A stretch of DNA of 14,679 bases, from positions 1 through 14,679 of the forward strand of contig JBILXY010000021.1 of NCBI GenBank assembly GCA_044378055.1, written 5' to 3'. The first letter of the stretch is position 1. Every line of letters begins with the position of its first letter. A program made the position numbers and the translations under genes. Origin of the DNA: JBILXY01 sp044378055 (GTDB lineage: Bacteria; Patescibacteriota; JACMRA01). Below, one piece after another: positions 7,214-13,424 of this stretch. The notes under the pieces are model-generated. The model worked only from the letters and a program-made list of their open reading frames with translations, did no database searches and had not been told where the DNA came from.

Positions 7214-7561
7214 TTAAATGTGCTTTAAAATCTCTTCTTTTAGCTTTTCATAGCTCATAGAGCCAGCAATATGAAGTAAATTTGTGTGCTTGCCTCCTGA
7301 AACTTTAATCAAAAAAAATGAAGGAATACTTCTTACATTAAATTCTTCAGATCTTGCTGTATCAGCATCAACATTAATTTTACCAATTTTTAAATCAGCT
7401 AATTTAGGATCAGTTTCTTCGCTGACCAGTTTTAAAAGTACTGGGTTCATTTGTATGCATGGGCCACACCAGGCTGCCCAAAAGTCTAGAAGGAATAAAC
7501 CGTCTTGGCTATTGATGTCTTTGTTTGTGAAATCAACAATTCTAGGGTGAGTTTCAGACAT
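7214..7561 (-). CDS. trxA: Thioredoxin
   Basis: This is a 115-residue single-domain thioredoxin, the usual length. It has the redox motif WCGPC at 31-35 inside 'LLDFWAAWCGPC' and the cis-proline (Pro80) in 'VRSIPSFFL'. There is no signal peptide, so it acts in the cytoplasm, reducing disulfides with electrons from a thioredoxin reductase not seen here. The ATG lies 12 bases after the CCA end of tRNA-Val, so it is probably translated from the processed tRNA-Val transcript. It is followed after 4 bases by a small membrane protein gene. Confidence 0.93.
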   Translation of the reverse strand: MSETHPRIVDFTNKDINSQDGLFLLDFWAAWCGPCIQMNPVLLKLVSEETDPKLADLKIGKINVDADTARSEEFNVRSIPSFFLIKVSGGKHTNLLHIAGSMSYEKLKEEILKHI

Positions 7562-7573
7562 AAAAAATTTTAA

Positions 7574-7648
7574 TGGTGGGTGATAGAGGATTCGAACCTC
7601 TGACCTTTGCCGTGTAAAGGCACTGCGCTACCGCTGCGCCAATCACCC
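7574..7648 (-). tRNA. tRNA-Val (anticodon TAC)
   Basis: Read on the minus strand, acceptor GGGTGAT pairs with ATCACCC, followed by discriminator A and an encoded CCA (plus-strand 7574-7576). The D arm is GCGC...GCGC. The anticodon loop TTTACAC gives anticodon TAC. The T arm is AGAGG-TTCGAAT-CCTCT. One mismatch (G-A) lies at the base of the anticodon stem. Thioredoxin follows 12 bases downstream. Confidence 0.95.
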
Positions 7649-7657
7649 ATTTGTATA

Positions 7658-7686
7658 ATTAGGTGAATAAATTGAAAGATTGTCAA
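7658..7686 (-). promoter_or_regulatory. Promoter of tRNA-Val/trxA transcript
   Basis: On the minus strand a perfect TTGACA (plus-strand 7681-7686) is followed after 17 bases by CCTAAT (7658-7663). Transcription would start within a few bases of the tRNA 5' end (7648). Confidence 0.6.
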
Positions 7687-7700
7687 CCATAAACTATTTT

Positions 7701-7729
7701 TTGACATACGCAAATAAATTAGGTAACTT
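7701..7729 (+). promoter_or_regulatory. Promoter of the RlpA-like gene
   Basis: TTGACA (7701-7706), spacer 17, TAACTT (7724-7729). The predicted start is about 7735, leaving only a few bases before ATG 7742. Its -35 lies 14 bases from the divergent tRNA-Val -35. Confidence 0.5.
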
Positions 7730-7741
7730 ATTGTATACCCT

Positions 7742-8245
7742 ATGGGCGCGAAAACCAAAATTTTTAGCTTAATCGTTTTAGCACTTTTAGCATTACCAGT
7801 AATACTTGGTCCACAAAGATCTGGAGGGCAGGTGCTTGGAACTTCGGAAAATAAAGAGAGTGGAACTTCTTTCCCTTCTATTAATATACCTAATCCATTA
7901 TCAACAAGCTCAACCGAGTCTAAACCTGTTGCAAAACCGGCTAAGTTAGGCGAAATTGGCAGCGGTGCCAGAGAAGTTATAACTACTGATTCTACCTCGT
8001 TACCAAAAACTTTAAAAGGAAGTGTGGTCTGGGAGGATAAAATTAAAAGCAAAGTTATTTCAGATAAGTTTCCTAAAGGATCTGGAATTATTGTAAACAA
8101 CAATGGTAAAAGCATTCCTCTGGTTGTAGAAGACAGTAGAATTCTATCCACCGATACAATACTTGTTGTAGATAAAGATACATTTATTAAAATTGGAGGA
8201 AATCCAGAAACAACCCTGGCTATAGAAATTGAAGTTACTAACTAA
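7742..8245 (+). CDS. Secreted RlpA-like (double-psi beta-barrel) protein
   Basis: The 167-residue protein begins with a signal or anchor segment (hydrophobic at about 7-23), then 'QVLGTS', a likely cleavage region. A Ser/Pro/Thr-rich linker runs from about 36 to 90. The C-terminal part (about 95-165) resembles the RlpA/DPBB fold: 'KFPKGSGIIVNNNGKSIPLVVED' aligns with the usual 'FPxGTxVxVTNxxNGKSVxVxVxDR' pattern, and 'ILVVDKDTFIKIG' with the following 'IDLSxxAxxxLG'. The catalytic Asp and His of peptidoglycan-cleaving RlpA are not clearly kept, so it may bind glycan rather than cut it. The next gene starts one base after the stop, so the two form an operon. Confidence 0.6.
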   Translation: MGAKTKIFSLIVLALLALPVILGPQRSGGQVLGTSENKESGTSFPSINIPNPLSTSSTESKPVAKPAKLGEIGSGAREVITTDSTSLPKTLKGSVVWEDKIKSKVISDKFPKGSGIIVNNNGKSIPLVVEDSRILSTDTILVVDKDTFIKIGGNPETTLAIEIEVTN

Positions 8246-8246
8246 T

Positions 8247-8744
8247 ATGAACAATTCAAAAGGTGTAATTGGAATTTTGATTGCAGCTTTGATTATAAGC
8301 TTATCTGGGCTTTTGTATGTTTTGTTTTTATACAGGCAACAGGCTTACAATTTCGATCAAGAAAGATCAGCTTTGCAAAACAGTATAGCAAATCAGAAAA
8401 AAGATAAAGATACAATTTCATATATTTGGGAAGAACAGGCTGCAGCAAACGATGTTTTAGTAAACAGACAAACTGTAGTTTTAGACAAAATTAGTGCTTA
8501 TTTAGCTAATGTACAAGCTTCAATTCAGTTTATAAATACAGTTCCACAACTTACTCCGACAGCTTCAGAAGAAGGTTTCAAAAACAATTTAAATAATCTA
8601 AGAGCTTCAATTGATGAATTAAATGTAGTAACTAAAAACAATAATACAAAAAAGGAGGAAAATAAACTGAAAATAGAAACAATTTACCAGCAAGCTGGAG
8701 AAGATTTAAAGAATCGAGCTAATCCGGACGGAATTAAAAAATAG
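8247..8744 (+). CDS. Membrane-anchored coiled-coil protein, unknown
   Basis: This 165-residue protein has one N-terminal membrane helix (about 7-29). The remainder, presumably outside the membrane, is Gln/Asn/Lys/Glu-rich and strongly helical, with heptad-like spacing. The only likely break is a 'TVPQLTPTASEEG' segment. There are no enzymatic motifs and no cysteines. ATG 8247 is one base after the stop of the RlpA-like gene and was preferred over the in-frame TTG at 8229, which would overlap it. The architecture fits a structural or tethering role beside the RlpA-like protein, but that is inference. Confidence 0.65.
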   Translation: MNNSKGVIGILIAALIISLSGLLYVLFLYRQQAYNFDQERSALQNSIANQKKDKDTISYIWEEQAAANDVLVNRQTVVLDKISAYLANVQASIQFINTVPQLTPTASEEGFKNNLNNLRASIDELNVVTKNNNTKKEENKLKIETIYQQAGEDLKNRANPDGIKK

Positions 8745-8814
8745 CTACAAAAGCCTCCAATTTGATACAAAGTGAAATTATTTAGTTTAATTCAGATTCT
8801 TTAACAAATCATAT

Positions 8815-8842
8815 TTGACTAAATAGAATTAAATGGTAATGT
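8815..8842 (+). promoter_or_regulatory. Promoter of the DUF3276 gene
   Basis: TTGACT (8815-8820) is followed after 16 bases by TAATGT (8837-8842). The predicted start is near 8849 and the ATG is at 8860. The -10 overlaps a 16-base palindrome. Confidence 0.5.
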
Positions 8843-8854
8843 TTATATAAACAT
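8839..8854 (+). promoter_or_regulatory. Perfect 16-base palindrome, possible operator
   Basis: ATGTTTATATAAACAT is a perfect inverted repeat without a spacer. It covers the end of the predicted -10 and the likely transcription start of the DUF3276 gene, where a dimeric repressor would block transcription. AT-rich sequence makes chance palindromes more likely. Confidence 0.4.
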
Positions 8855-8859
8855 ATAGT

Positions 8860-9288
8860 ATGTATAATAATAGTAATAATTCCTCAGGTTCGTATAACAA
8901 CAACTACAACAATGATAACAACTCTAATTCCTATGGCAACAGGGGAGGCGGTTCTTCATACGGAGGAAACAGGGGTGGTAATTCATCCAATGGTGCTACA
9001 CCACATGTAGAATTGTACAGCACAAAAATTTTAGCTGGAACAAGAACATATTTCTTGAATCTTAAAGAAGATAGAAAATCTAACAAATACTTAGTTATTA
9101 AAGAATCTAAGAGAATGCAAGATGGAACTTTTGAAAAGCACCAAATCATCATTTACCAGGAAGATTTTGCAAAATTAACTACAGGTTTAAATGAAGTATT
9201 TTCATTCTTACAAAACGGCCCTGCTGAAGTTTCACAAGAAGCTGAAGAACAACCAGCTGCTGAAGTAGAACCAGAAATTAACGCCTAG
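8860..9288 (+). CDS. PUR-alpha-like DNA/RNA-binding protein (DUF3276)
   Basis: The 142-residue protein has three zones. Residues 1-46 are almost only Asn, Ser, Gly, Tyr and Arg, with RGG-like repeats ('GNRGGGSSYGGNRGG'), and are surely disordered. Residues about 49-118 match DUF3276, the bacterial PUR-alpha-like fold: 'ELYSTKILAGTRTYFLNLK' followed by 'KYLVIKESKR...GTFEKHQIIIYQEDFAKL'. PUR-alpha proteins bind single-stranded DNA or RNA. Residues about 119-142 form an acidic Glu/Ala/Pro tail, reminiscent of SSB-type C-terminal tails. The gene has its own promoter and a strong terminator, so it is a single unit and probably well expressed. The cellular target is unknown. Confidence 0.8.
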   Translation: MYNNSNNSSGSYNNNYNNDNNSNSYGNRGGGSSYGGNRGGNSSNGATPHVELYSTKILAGTRTYFLNLKEDRKSNKYLVIKESKRMQDGTFEKHQIIIYQEDFAKLTTGLNEVFSFLQNGPAEVSQEAEEQPAAEVEPEINA

Positions 9289-9309
9289 TTACAACTAAAA
9301 ATTGATTTT

Positions 9310-9331
9310 GCCCCGAAAGGGGCTTTTTTTT
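9310..9331 (+). terminator. Rho-independent terminator of the DUF3276 gene
   Basis: The perfect stem GCCCC (9310-9314) / GGGGC (9319-9323) has a GAAA tetraloop and is followed directly by eight T residues (9324-9331). It lies 21 bases after the stop codon. Confidence 0.92.
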
Positions 9332-9334
9332 GTT

Positions 9335-9352
9335 CCTGAAACCTTTTTCAGG
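9335..9352. other. Second hairpin between convergent genes
   Basis: CCTGAAA (9335-9341), loop CCTT, TTTCAGG (9346-9352) form a perfect 7-bp stem just after the terminator. It lacks an immediate T-run on either strand. It may stabilise the gltX mRNA 3' end or act as a weak back-up terminator. Confidence 0.4.
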
Positions 9353-9397
9353 TTGACAGTCCTTTTTGTTGCCTTTAGAAGTAATCTTAATTTATAT

Positions 9398-11029
9398 CTA
9401 TGAAACTAGACTATTAAGTCTGAATTGAACTTCTTCAAGTTCTAAACATGACAATAGTTCGAAAGGACTAGGGGATTTAGCCTTACCTGATAATGCAGTT
9501 CTTAAAGGCCAGAAAACATTGCCTGCTTTAAGATTATTATTAGAAATAAAGCTTTTTAAATTCTCCTCCCAAAACTTAATAAGGTTATTAAAATCGTTAT
9601 CAAACTTTTCTTTTGCTGTATGATCAAGTAAATAATTTTGCAAGCTATCTTCTAATGTCGCTCTCAAAGTTATAGTTTTTGGCCACAAGTTTTCAATTTC
9701 TTTTAAAACTAATTTTAAATAGCCTTTTGTATTATCAGGTTGGTCATCCTTCCATTTTAACAGCTCGAAATCTGGCTTACTCCAATTATATAAACAATCA
9801 CTTTCTAAACCAATCTGGCTTAATAAGGTTGCCCTGTTTTTATCTAATTGCCATCCTAAATACTTACTTTGATCGCCACATTTTCCTTTGTCTAAAAAGC
9901 CAAGTTCAGCACTTGTTTTTACAAACTCCGGCAAACTTAACATGGAAATATAATGCTTATTCATCCAGGTTAATTTTTCCAAATTAAATCTAGCTGGTGA
10001 TTTAGAAAGCTTATCCAGGCTGAAATCTTTGGCCAAATTTGAAATTAATTTTTCCAGCCTTCCAGTCTCGTTCAAGCTTGTAAAATCACTTGCCTCCAAA
10101 TACATTTCCTTTTCAGTTCCAGGGTTCCAACCTAAAAAACTAATATAGTTAATTATTGCTTCAGGTAAAAATCCTTTATCTATGTAATCTTGTAAATTTA
10201 CATTCCCATCTCTCTTGCTCATTTTTTTGTTGCCAACTTCACTTAAAATGAAAGGCAGGTGAATATAGTCTGGTACTTTTTTCCAGTAATCTAGAAACAT
10301 TTTGGTATGCTTGGGAAGGCTAGGGTACCATTCCTGAGACCTAACAACTAGGCTAGTTTCCATTAAATAATCATCAACCAAATGTGCTAAATGATAGGTA
10401 GGATATCCGTCAGACTTAATAATTGTAAAATCTTCTTCTAGACTTAAATCAAACTCGGTTTGGCCAAGCAAAACATCACTACAAATTAATTTACCCTGTT
10501 GCTGTAATTTGTACATTAACACAGGTTTTAATTCACGATCCATGGCCTCATTTAAGCTTATTTTAATTTCCTCTTCGCCATATTTTTCTGAACAAATTTT
10601 GTAATAATCAATTGGCCTTTTGTTAATTGTTTTAATTTCTTGAAGTTCAGCCCTTTCTTCAGCGGAAAGAAAATTCCAATAAGCAAGCCCTTTATCAATT
10701 AATTTTTGTGCGTGCTCGTGATAAATCTCCAACCTTTCCGATTGAATATATGGTCCAAAATTTCCCTTCTGATAAATATCGTAGAAATCACTTTTTACTT
10801 TTGTTTCTGTTAAAGTTAGGCCTTCGTCCGGTTCTAAACCAATTTTATTTAAAGCCGATAAAAGAATTTTAGCTGCCTCGGGAACCAATCTATTTCTGTC
10901 TGTATCTTCCAACCTTAAATAATATACTCCATTGTTTATTTTGGCCATAAGTTTGGTAAATAGAACTGTACGAGCAGTTCCTATGTGTAAATATCCGGTA
11001 GGGGAAGGCGCTTGCCTGGTTCGAAACAT
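9398..11029 (-). CDS. gltX: Glutamyl-tRNA synthetase
   Basis: GluRS charges tRNA-Glu with glutamate in the cytoplasm. The 543-residue class I enzyme carries the HIGH-type motif 'PSPTGYLHIGTART' (HIGT at 15-18), the 'RLEDTD' segment at 39-44, 'YPTYHLAHLVDDYLM' at about 209-223, and KMSKR at 269-273. A helical anticodon-binding region follows. The cysteines of the zinc-binding loop seen in E. coli GluRS are missing ('GLAYWNFLSAEE'), as in zinc-free members. Whether it is discriminating, or also charges tRNA-Gln for GatCAB, cannot be told here. The ATG lies 29 nt after a TTGACA box, so the mRNA is probably leaderless. It is divergent from tRNA-Thr. Confidence 0.95.
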   Translation of the reverse strand: MFRTRQAPSPTGYLHIGTARTVLFTKLMAKINNGVYYLRLEDTDRNRLVPEAAKILLSALNKIGLEPDEGLTLTETKVKSDFYDIYQKGNFGPYIQSERLEIYHEHAQKLIDKGLAYWNFLSAEERAELQEIKTINKRPIDYYKICSEKYGEEEIKISLNEAMDRELKPVLMYKLQQQGKLICSDVLLGQTEFDLSLEEDFTIIKSDGYPTYHLAHLVDDYLMETSLVVRSQEWYPSLPKHTKMFLDYWKKVPDYIHLPFILSEVGNKKMSKRDGNVNLQDYIDKGFLPEAIINYISFLGWNPGTEKEMYLEASDFTSLNETGRLEKLISNLAKDFSLDKLSKSPARFNLEKLTWMNKHYISMLSLPEFVKTSAELGFLDKGKCGDQSKYLGWQLDKNRATLLSQIGLESDCLYNWSKPDFELLKWKDDQPDNTKGYLKLVLKEIENLWPKTITLRATLEDSLQNYLLDHTAKEKFDNDFNNLIKFWEENLKSFISNNNLKAGNVFWPLRTALSGKAKSPSPFELLSCLELEEVQFRLNSLVS

Positions 11030-11034
11030 AATTA

Positions 11035-11064
11035 AAATAAGCCAGTTTCTTAAATAGGTGTCAA
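11035..11064 (-). promoter_or_regulatory. Promoter of gltX, probably leaderless
   Basis: On the minus strand a perfect TTGACA (plus-strand 11059-11064), spacer 18, then TTATTT (11035-11040). The expected start coincides with the gltX ATG (11029). Confidence 0.5.
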
Positions 11065-11080
11065 ATCAAAGACTCACCAA

Positions 11081-11109
11081 TTGACAAAAAAAATGCTTGC
11101 ATAAACTAT
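11081..11109 (+). promoter_or_regulatory. Promoter of tRNA-Thr
   Basis: A perfect TTGACA (11081-11086) is followed by an A-rich spacer and an AT-rich -10 candidate, AACTAT (11104-11109, spacer 17). The tRNA starts 46 nt after the -35. Confidence 0.5.
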
Positions 11110-11132
11110 CAAGAGGCTTCTTTTTAAGCGTT

Positions 11133-11208
11133 GCCAAATTAGCTCAGTTGGTAGAGCAACGGTTTTGTAAACCGTAGGTCGTCGGTTCGAACCCGACATT
11201 TGGCTCCA
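11133..11208 (+). tRNA. tRNA-Thr (anticodon TGT)
   Basis: The acceptor stem is GCCAAAT/ATTTGGC with discriminator T, and CCA is encoded at 11206-11208. The D arm is GCTC...GAGC. The anticodon stem ACGGT/ACCGT has loop TTTGTAA, giving anticodon TGT. The T arm is GTCGG-TTCGAAC-CCGAC. All stems are perfect. Confidence 0.97.
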
Positions 11209-11216
11209 GATTAGTT

Positions 11217-11324
11217 ATGTTAACTAAAATTTTAAAATTTTTTTCCATAAAGCCCGTATTTTGGTACGCTTTATTATTTGTTTTCATGGTGCTTATTGCT
11301 GGCAAAATTGCAAGTTATTTTTAA
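11217..11324 (+). CDS. 35-residue single-helix membrane peptide
   Basis: ATG 11217, 8 bases after the tRNA-Thr CCA, opens a 35-codon frame ending in TAA. The peptide has a basic N-terminus ('MLTKILKFFSIKP'), one hydrophobic helix (about 14-28) and a short tail ('GKIASYF'). Its position right behind a tRNA gene parallels trxA behind tRNA-Val. It resembles other tiny bacterial membrane peptides, but I do not recognise a family. In AT-rich DNA a frame this short could occur by chance. Confidence 0.4.
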   Translation: MLTKILKFFSIKPVFWYALLFVFMVLIAGKIASYF

Positions 11325-11385
11325 TTTTAAATAACAGATATTTTGTCTTTTACTATTAAAATATAAACGCTCAAAGGGCTTAATA

Positions 11386-11416
11386 TTGACAACTTATACA
11401 TTTCTAAGCTTATAAT
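11386..11416 (+). promoter_or_regulatory. Promoter of the bL31 gene
   Basis: A perfect TTGACA (11386-11391) and a perfect TATAAT (11411-11416) are separated by 19 bases. An alternative -10, CTTATA (11409-11414), gives a spacer of 17. The leader to ATG 11436 would be about 13 nt and has no Shine-Dalgarno motif. Confidence 0.6.
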
Positions 11417-11435
11417 TAAGAAATTATAAATTATT

Positions 11436-11759
11436 ATGGCCAAGAGCACTGAAATTACCTATTTTCCAACTGCAACAGCTAGATGCTTGAATTGTGGCAG
11501 TATCTATACTTTGGGAATGACACAAGAAACATTAACTGTAGAAGTTTGCGGAAATTGTCATCCATTTTACACACAACAAGACACTTTAGTTGATACAGCA
11601 GGTAGAATTGAAAAGTTCCAAGCAAGATTATCTAAAGCAACTTCAAGTGTTAAGAAAGATTCTTCAAAAGCAAGAAAGTTCAAACAATCTTTAGCTGACA
11701 TAGTCCCTGATGCTGAAGAAAAGAAGGTAGAAGAGCAAGTAGTTGACAAAGAAGCTTAA
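11436..11759 (+). CDS. rpmE: Large-subunit ribosomal protein bL31 with long C-terminal extension
   Basis: bL31 sits on the large ribosomal subunit and helps bridge the subunits. Residues 1-66 carry the family pattern: a CxxC pair at C17/C20 ('RCLNCGS'), a second at C38/C41 ('VCGNCHPFYT'), and 'DTAGRIEKFQARL'. This is the zinc-binding (C+) form. The protein has 107 residues against about 70 normally. The extra 40 residues are first Lys/Ser-rich, then acidic (Glu/Asp/Val), and probably disordered. It has its own promoter, and the LysM gene follows after about 47 bases. Confidence 0.93.
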   Translation: MAKSTEITYFPTATARCLNCGSIYTLGMTQETLTVEVCGNCHPFYTQQDTLVDTAGRIEKFQARLSKATSSVKKDSSKARKFKQSLADIVPDAEEKKVEEQVVDKEA

Positions 11760-11806
11760 TTTTTTACTTTATATAAGCAACTTTTTGAACCAACGAATAT
11801 TTGCAG

Positions 11807-12328
11807 ATGAAGATATATTATACCAACCCTAATTTGAAGTACAGCTCTGGAAAGTCTAGGGCAGTAGCTGCCAGCTTTAGTTCTAAAGTTCATAGTTCAA
11901 GTTTCAGTAATTCCTTTTTTAATTGGGTTGAAAGTAACAATAACTTTTATTTTCAATTAATTGGTATTTTTATCTTAACTGTAGGTATGGTTCTTTCCTT
12001 GCAAAACTTTTTGGATGGAACTAAGCTAAACGCTTCAGCAAAAGAAAGTAATGATGTTAGAATTTTAACAAATTTTCAGCAGCAAAGTTCCAGCATTTCA
12101 GATAAATCTTCACTAAAAGAGGTTGCCGATTTTGTACCAGTTGTAGAAACAGCTAAGCCAATTACTGAGCCAGTAAATGTTGTGGAATATTCAGTTAAAG
12201 ATAAAGAAACTATACAGTCTGTGGCAACTAAATTTAAAGTATCAGTTGAAGAAATAACCAGTTTAAATAATTTACTACCTGGTCAGACTTTAACTGCAGG
12301 AATTAAGCTGAAAATACCTTTCAAATAG
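11807..12328 (+). CDS. Membrane-anchored LysM-domain protein
   Basis: This 173-residue protein has a Ser-rich, basic N-terminal segment (about 1-45) on the cytoplasmic side and a single membrane helix (about 47-66). A polar linker (about 70-123) follows. One C-terminal LysM domain occupies about 125-173 ('YSVKDKETIQSVATKFKVS', then 'LNNLLPGQTLTAGIKLKIP'). LysM binds N-acetylglucosamine-containing glycans, so the protein probably tethers the membrane to peptidoglycan. No catalytic domain is attached. ATG 11807 is preferred over TTG 11801. No separate promoter is evident, so it may be read from the bL31 promoter. Confidence 0.8.
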   Translation: MKIYYTNPNLKYSSGKSRAVAASFSSKVHSSSFSNSFFNWVESNNNFYFQLIGIFILTVGMVLSLQNFLDGTKLNASAKESNDVRILTNFQQQSSSISDKSSLKEVADFVPVVETAKPITEPVNVVEYSVKDKETIQSVATKFKVSVEEITSLNNLLPGQTLTAGIKLKIPFK

Positions 12329-12349
12329 TGGTAAATTTAGCAAAAAACC

Positions 12350-12376
12350 TTGACAAACTGGTTTTCTAACTACAAT
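12350..12376 (+). promoter_or_regulatory. Promoter of tRNA-Leu
   Basis: TTGACA (12350-12355) and TACAAT (12371-12376) are separated by a short spacer of 15. The tRNA starts at 12387, about 10 bases after the -10. Confidence 0.5.
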
Positions 12377-12386
12377 CTAAGAATAC

Positions 12387-12470
12387 GCCCAGATGGTGAA
12401 ATGGTAGACACTCTAGTTTTAGGAGCTAGTGCCGCAAGGTGTGAGGGTTCAAGTCCCTCTCTGGGCACCA
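12387..12470 (+). tRNA. tRNA-Leu (anticodon TAG)
   Basis: The acceptor stem is GCCCAGA/TCTGGGC with discriminator A, and CCA is encoded at 12468-12470. The anticodon stem CTAGT/GCTAG encloses TTTAGGA, giving anticodon TAG. A class II variable arm (TGCC-GCAA-GGTG) and T arm GAGGG-TTCAAGT-CCCTC complete it. The base after the CCA is the last base of the convergent rluA-type stop codon, with no visible terminator between them. Confidence 0.96.
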
Positions 12471-13424
12471 TTAATATTTTTTCAGTTGGTAACTTAAAAT
12501 ACCATCGTTCGTATCCTCAATTTCAAGGTAATTACAAAGTAGATAACTTCCGGAATTGCTAAATATACTTTCTAATTTTTTTTCGAATTCAACCTTGTTC
12601 AAATTGGTTAATTCAATTTTTGTTTCAATTTTTTTAGCTTGTTCTATTTGCTTAATACTTACCTTGGTGTTATATAGCTTTTCGTTTCGAATAGGTAGTC
12701 CAATTGATTCAGCCTGCAATCTAATTTGATGCATTCTACCAGTTTTTAATTCCACTTCCACTAAGGTTTGATTTAATTCAGGACAGTAATTTAGAGGGGT
12801 GAATTTTGATTCGGTTTCCCTAGCAAGCTCGGAGTATTTTTTAGCCTTATCTTCGGCCCAGAAAAATATTTGTTTCAATGGATTGTTGGTATTTCGGCTT
12901 TGCCAGGCTTTAATTTCAATAGGGTATTCCAGCTTACCTTCTAATACTGTTAAATATTTTTTTGCAACATTTCTTTCTCTGAATTCATCTTGAAGCTTTA
13001 TATGTGCAATTTCATTTCTAGCTATTAAGATTAAGCCCATTGTATCTTTATCTAATCTGTGTACTGGCAAAAATATTTCGGTTTTTTTACCGTAAGTTGC
13101 CTGTAGAAAACTGACTAAATTTTGCTCGATATGTCCCGCTCCAGACTCGGTTACTATGCCTTTTGGTTTGTAAACTAATAAAAAATCAGAATTGTATAAT
13201 AGTACTTTGATTTCTTCGAAAGGCCCATGATCACGCAGTGGCCAGTGGGAAATATCTATTCTTTCTCCCATATAAATCCATTCTAAACGGTTTGTAAACA
13301 ATTCATTATTTATTGATACGCCAAGTTTTTGGATATTTTTTTGAATATCGCTACTGGTGAAGTCTGAATTTTGTCTTTTTAAGTAATCTGTTACGTATTT
13401 ATGTAATCTAATTTTGTTTGTCAT
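12471..13424 (-). CDS. RluA-family pseudouridine synthase
   Basis: This family converts uridine to pseudouridine in rRNA or tRNA. The 317-residue protein has an S4-like RNA-binding N-terminus (about 1-58) and a catalytic domain (about 75-270). The latter carries 'VHRLDKDTMGLILIAR' at 121-136, with catalytic Asp125, and 'TGRMHQIRLQA' at 228-238. The order fits RluD/RluC-type enzymes, but the exact target cannot be assigned. An extra C-terminal segment of about 50 residues (about 268-317) is rich in Lys, Glu, Asn and Ser. The ATG overlaps the end of the ligase fragment gene by 17 bases, so the two are cotranscribed. The stop codon abuts the CCA end of tRNA-Leu. Confidence 0.9.
   Translation of the reverse strand: MTNKIRLHKYVTDYLKRQNSDFTSSDIQKNIQKLGVSINNELFTNRLEWIYMGERIDISHWPLRDHGPFEEIKVLLYNSDFLLVYKPKGIVTESGAGHIEQNLVSFLQATYGKKTEIFLPVHRLDKDTMGLILIARNEIAHIKLQDEFRERNVAKKYLTVLEGKLEYPIEIKAWQSRNTNNPLKQIFFWAEDKAKKYSELARETESKFTPLNYCPELNQTLVEVELKTGRMHQIRLQAESIGLPIRNEKLYNTKVSIKQIEQAKKIETKIELTNLNKVEFEKKLESIFSNSGSYLLCNYLEIEDTNDGILSYQLKKY

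Noticed and set aside
9353..9381. Plus-strand promoter beginning with TTGACA at 9353
   Set aside because: There is no good -10 and no plus-strand gene downstream; the region is the 3' side of gltX.
12350..12562. 70-codon plus-strand frame
   Set aside because: It is made of the tRNA-Leu gene and the antisense of the rluA-type gene end, with no independent coding signal.
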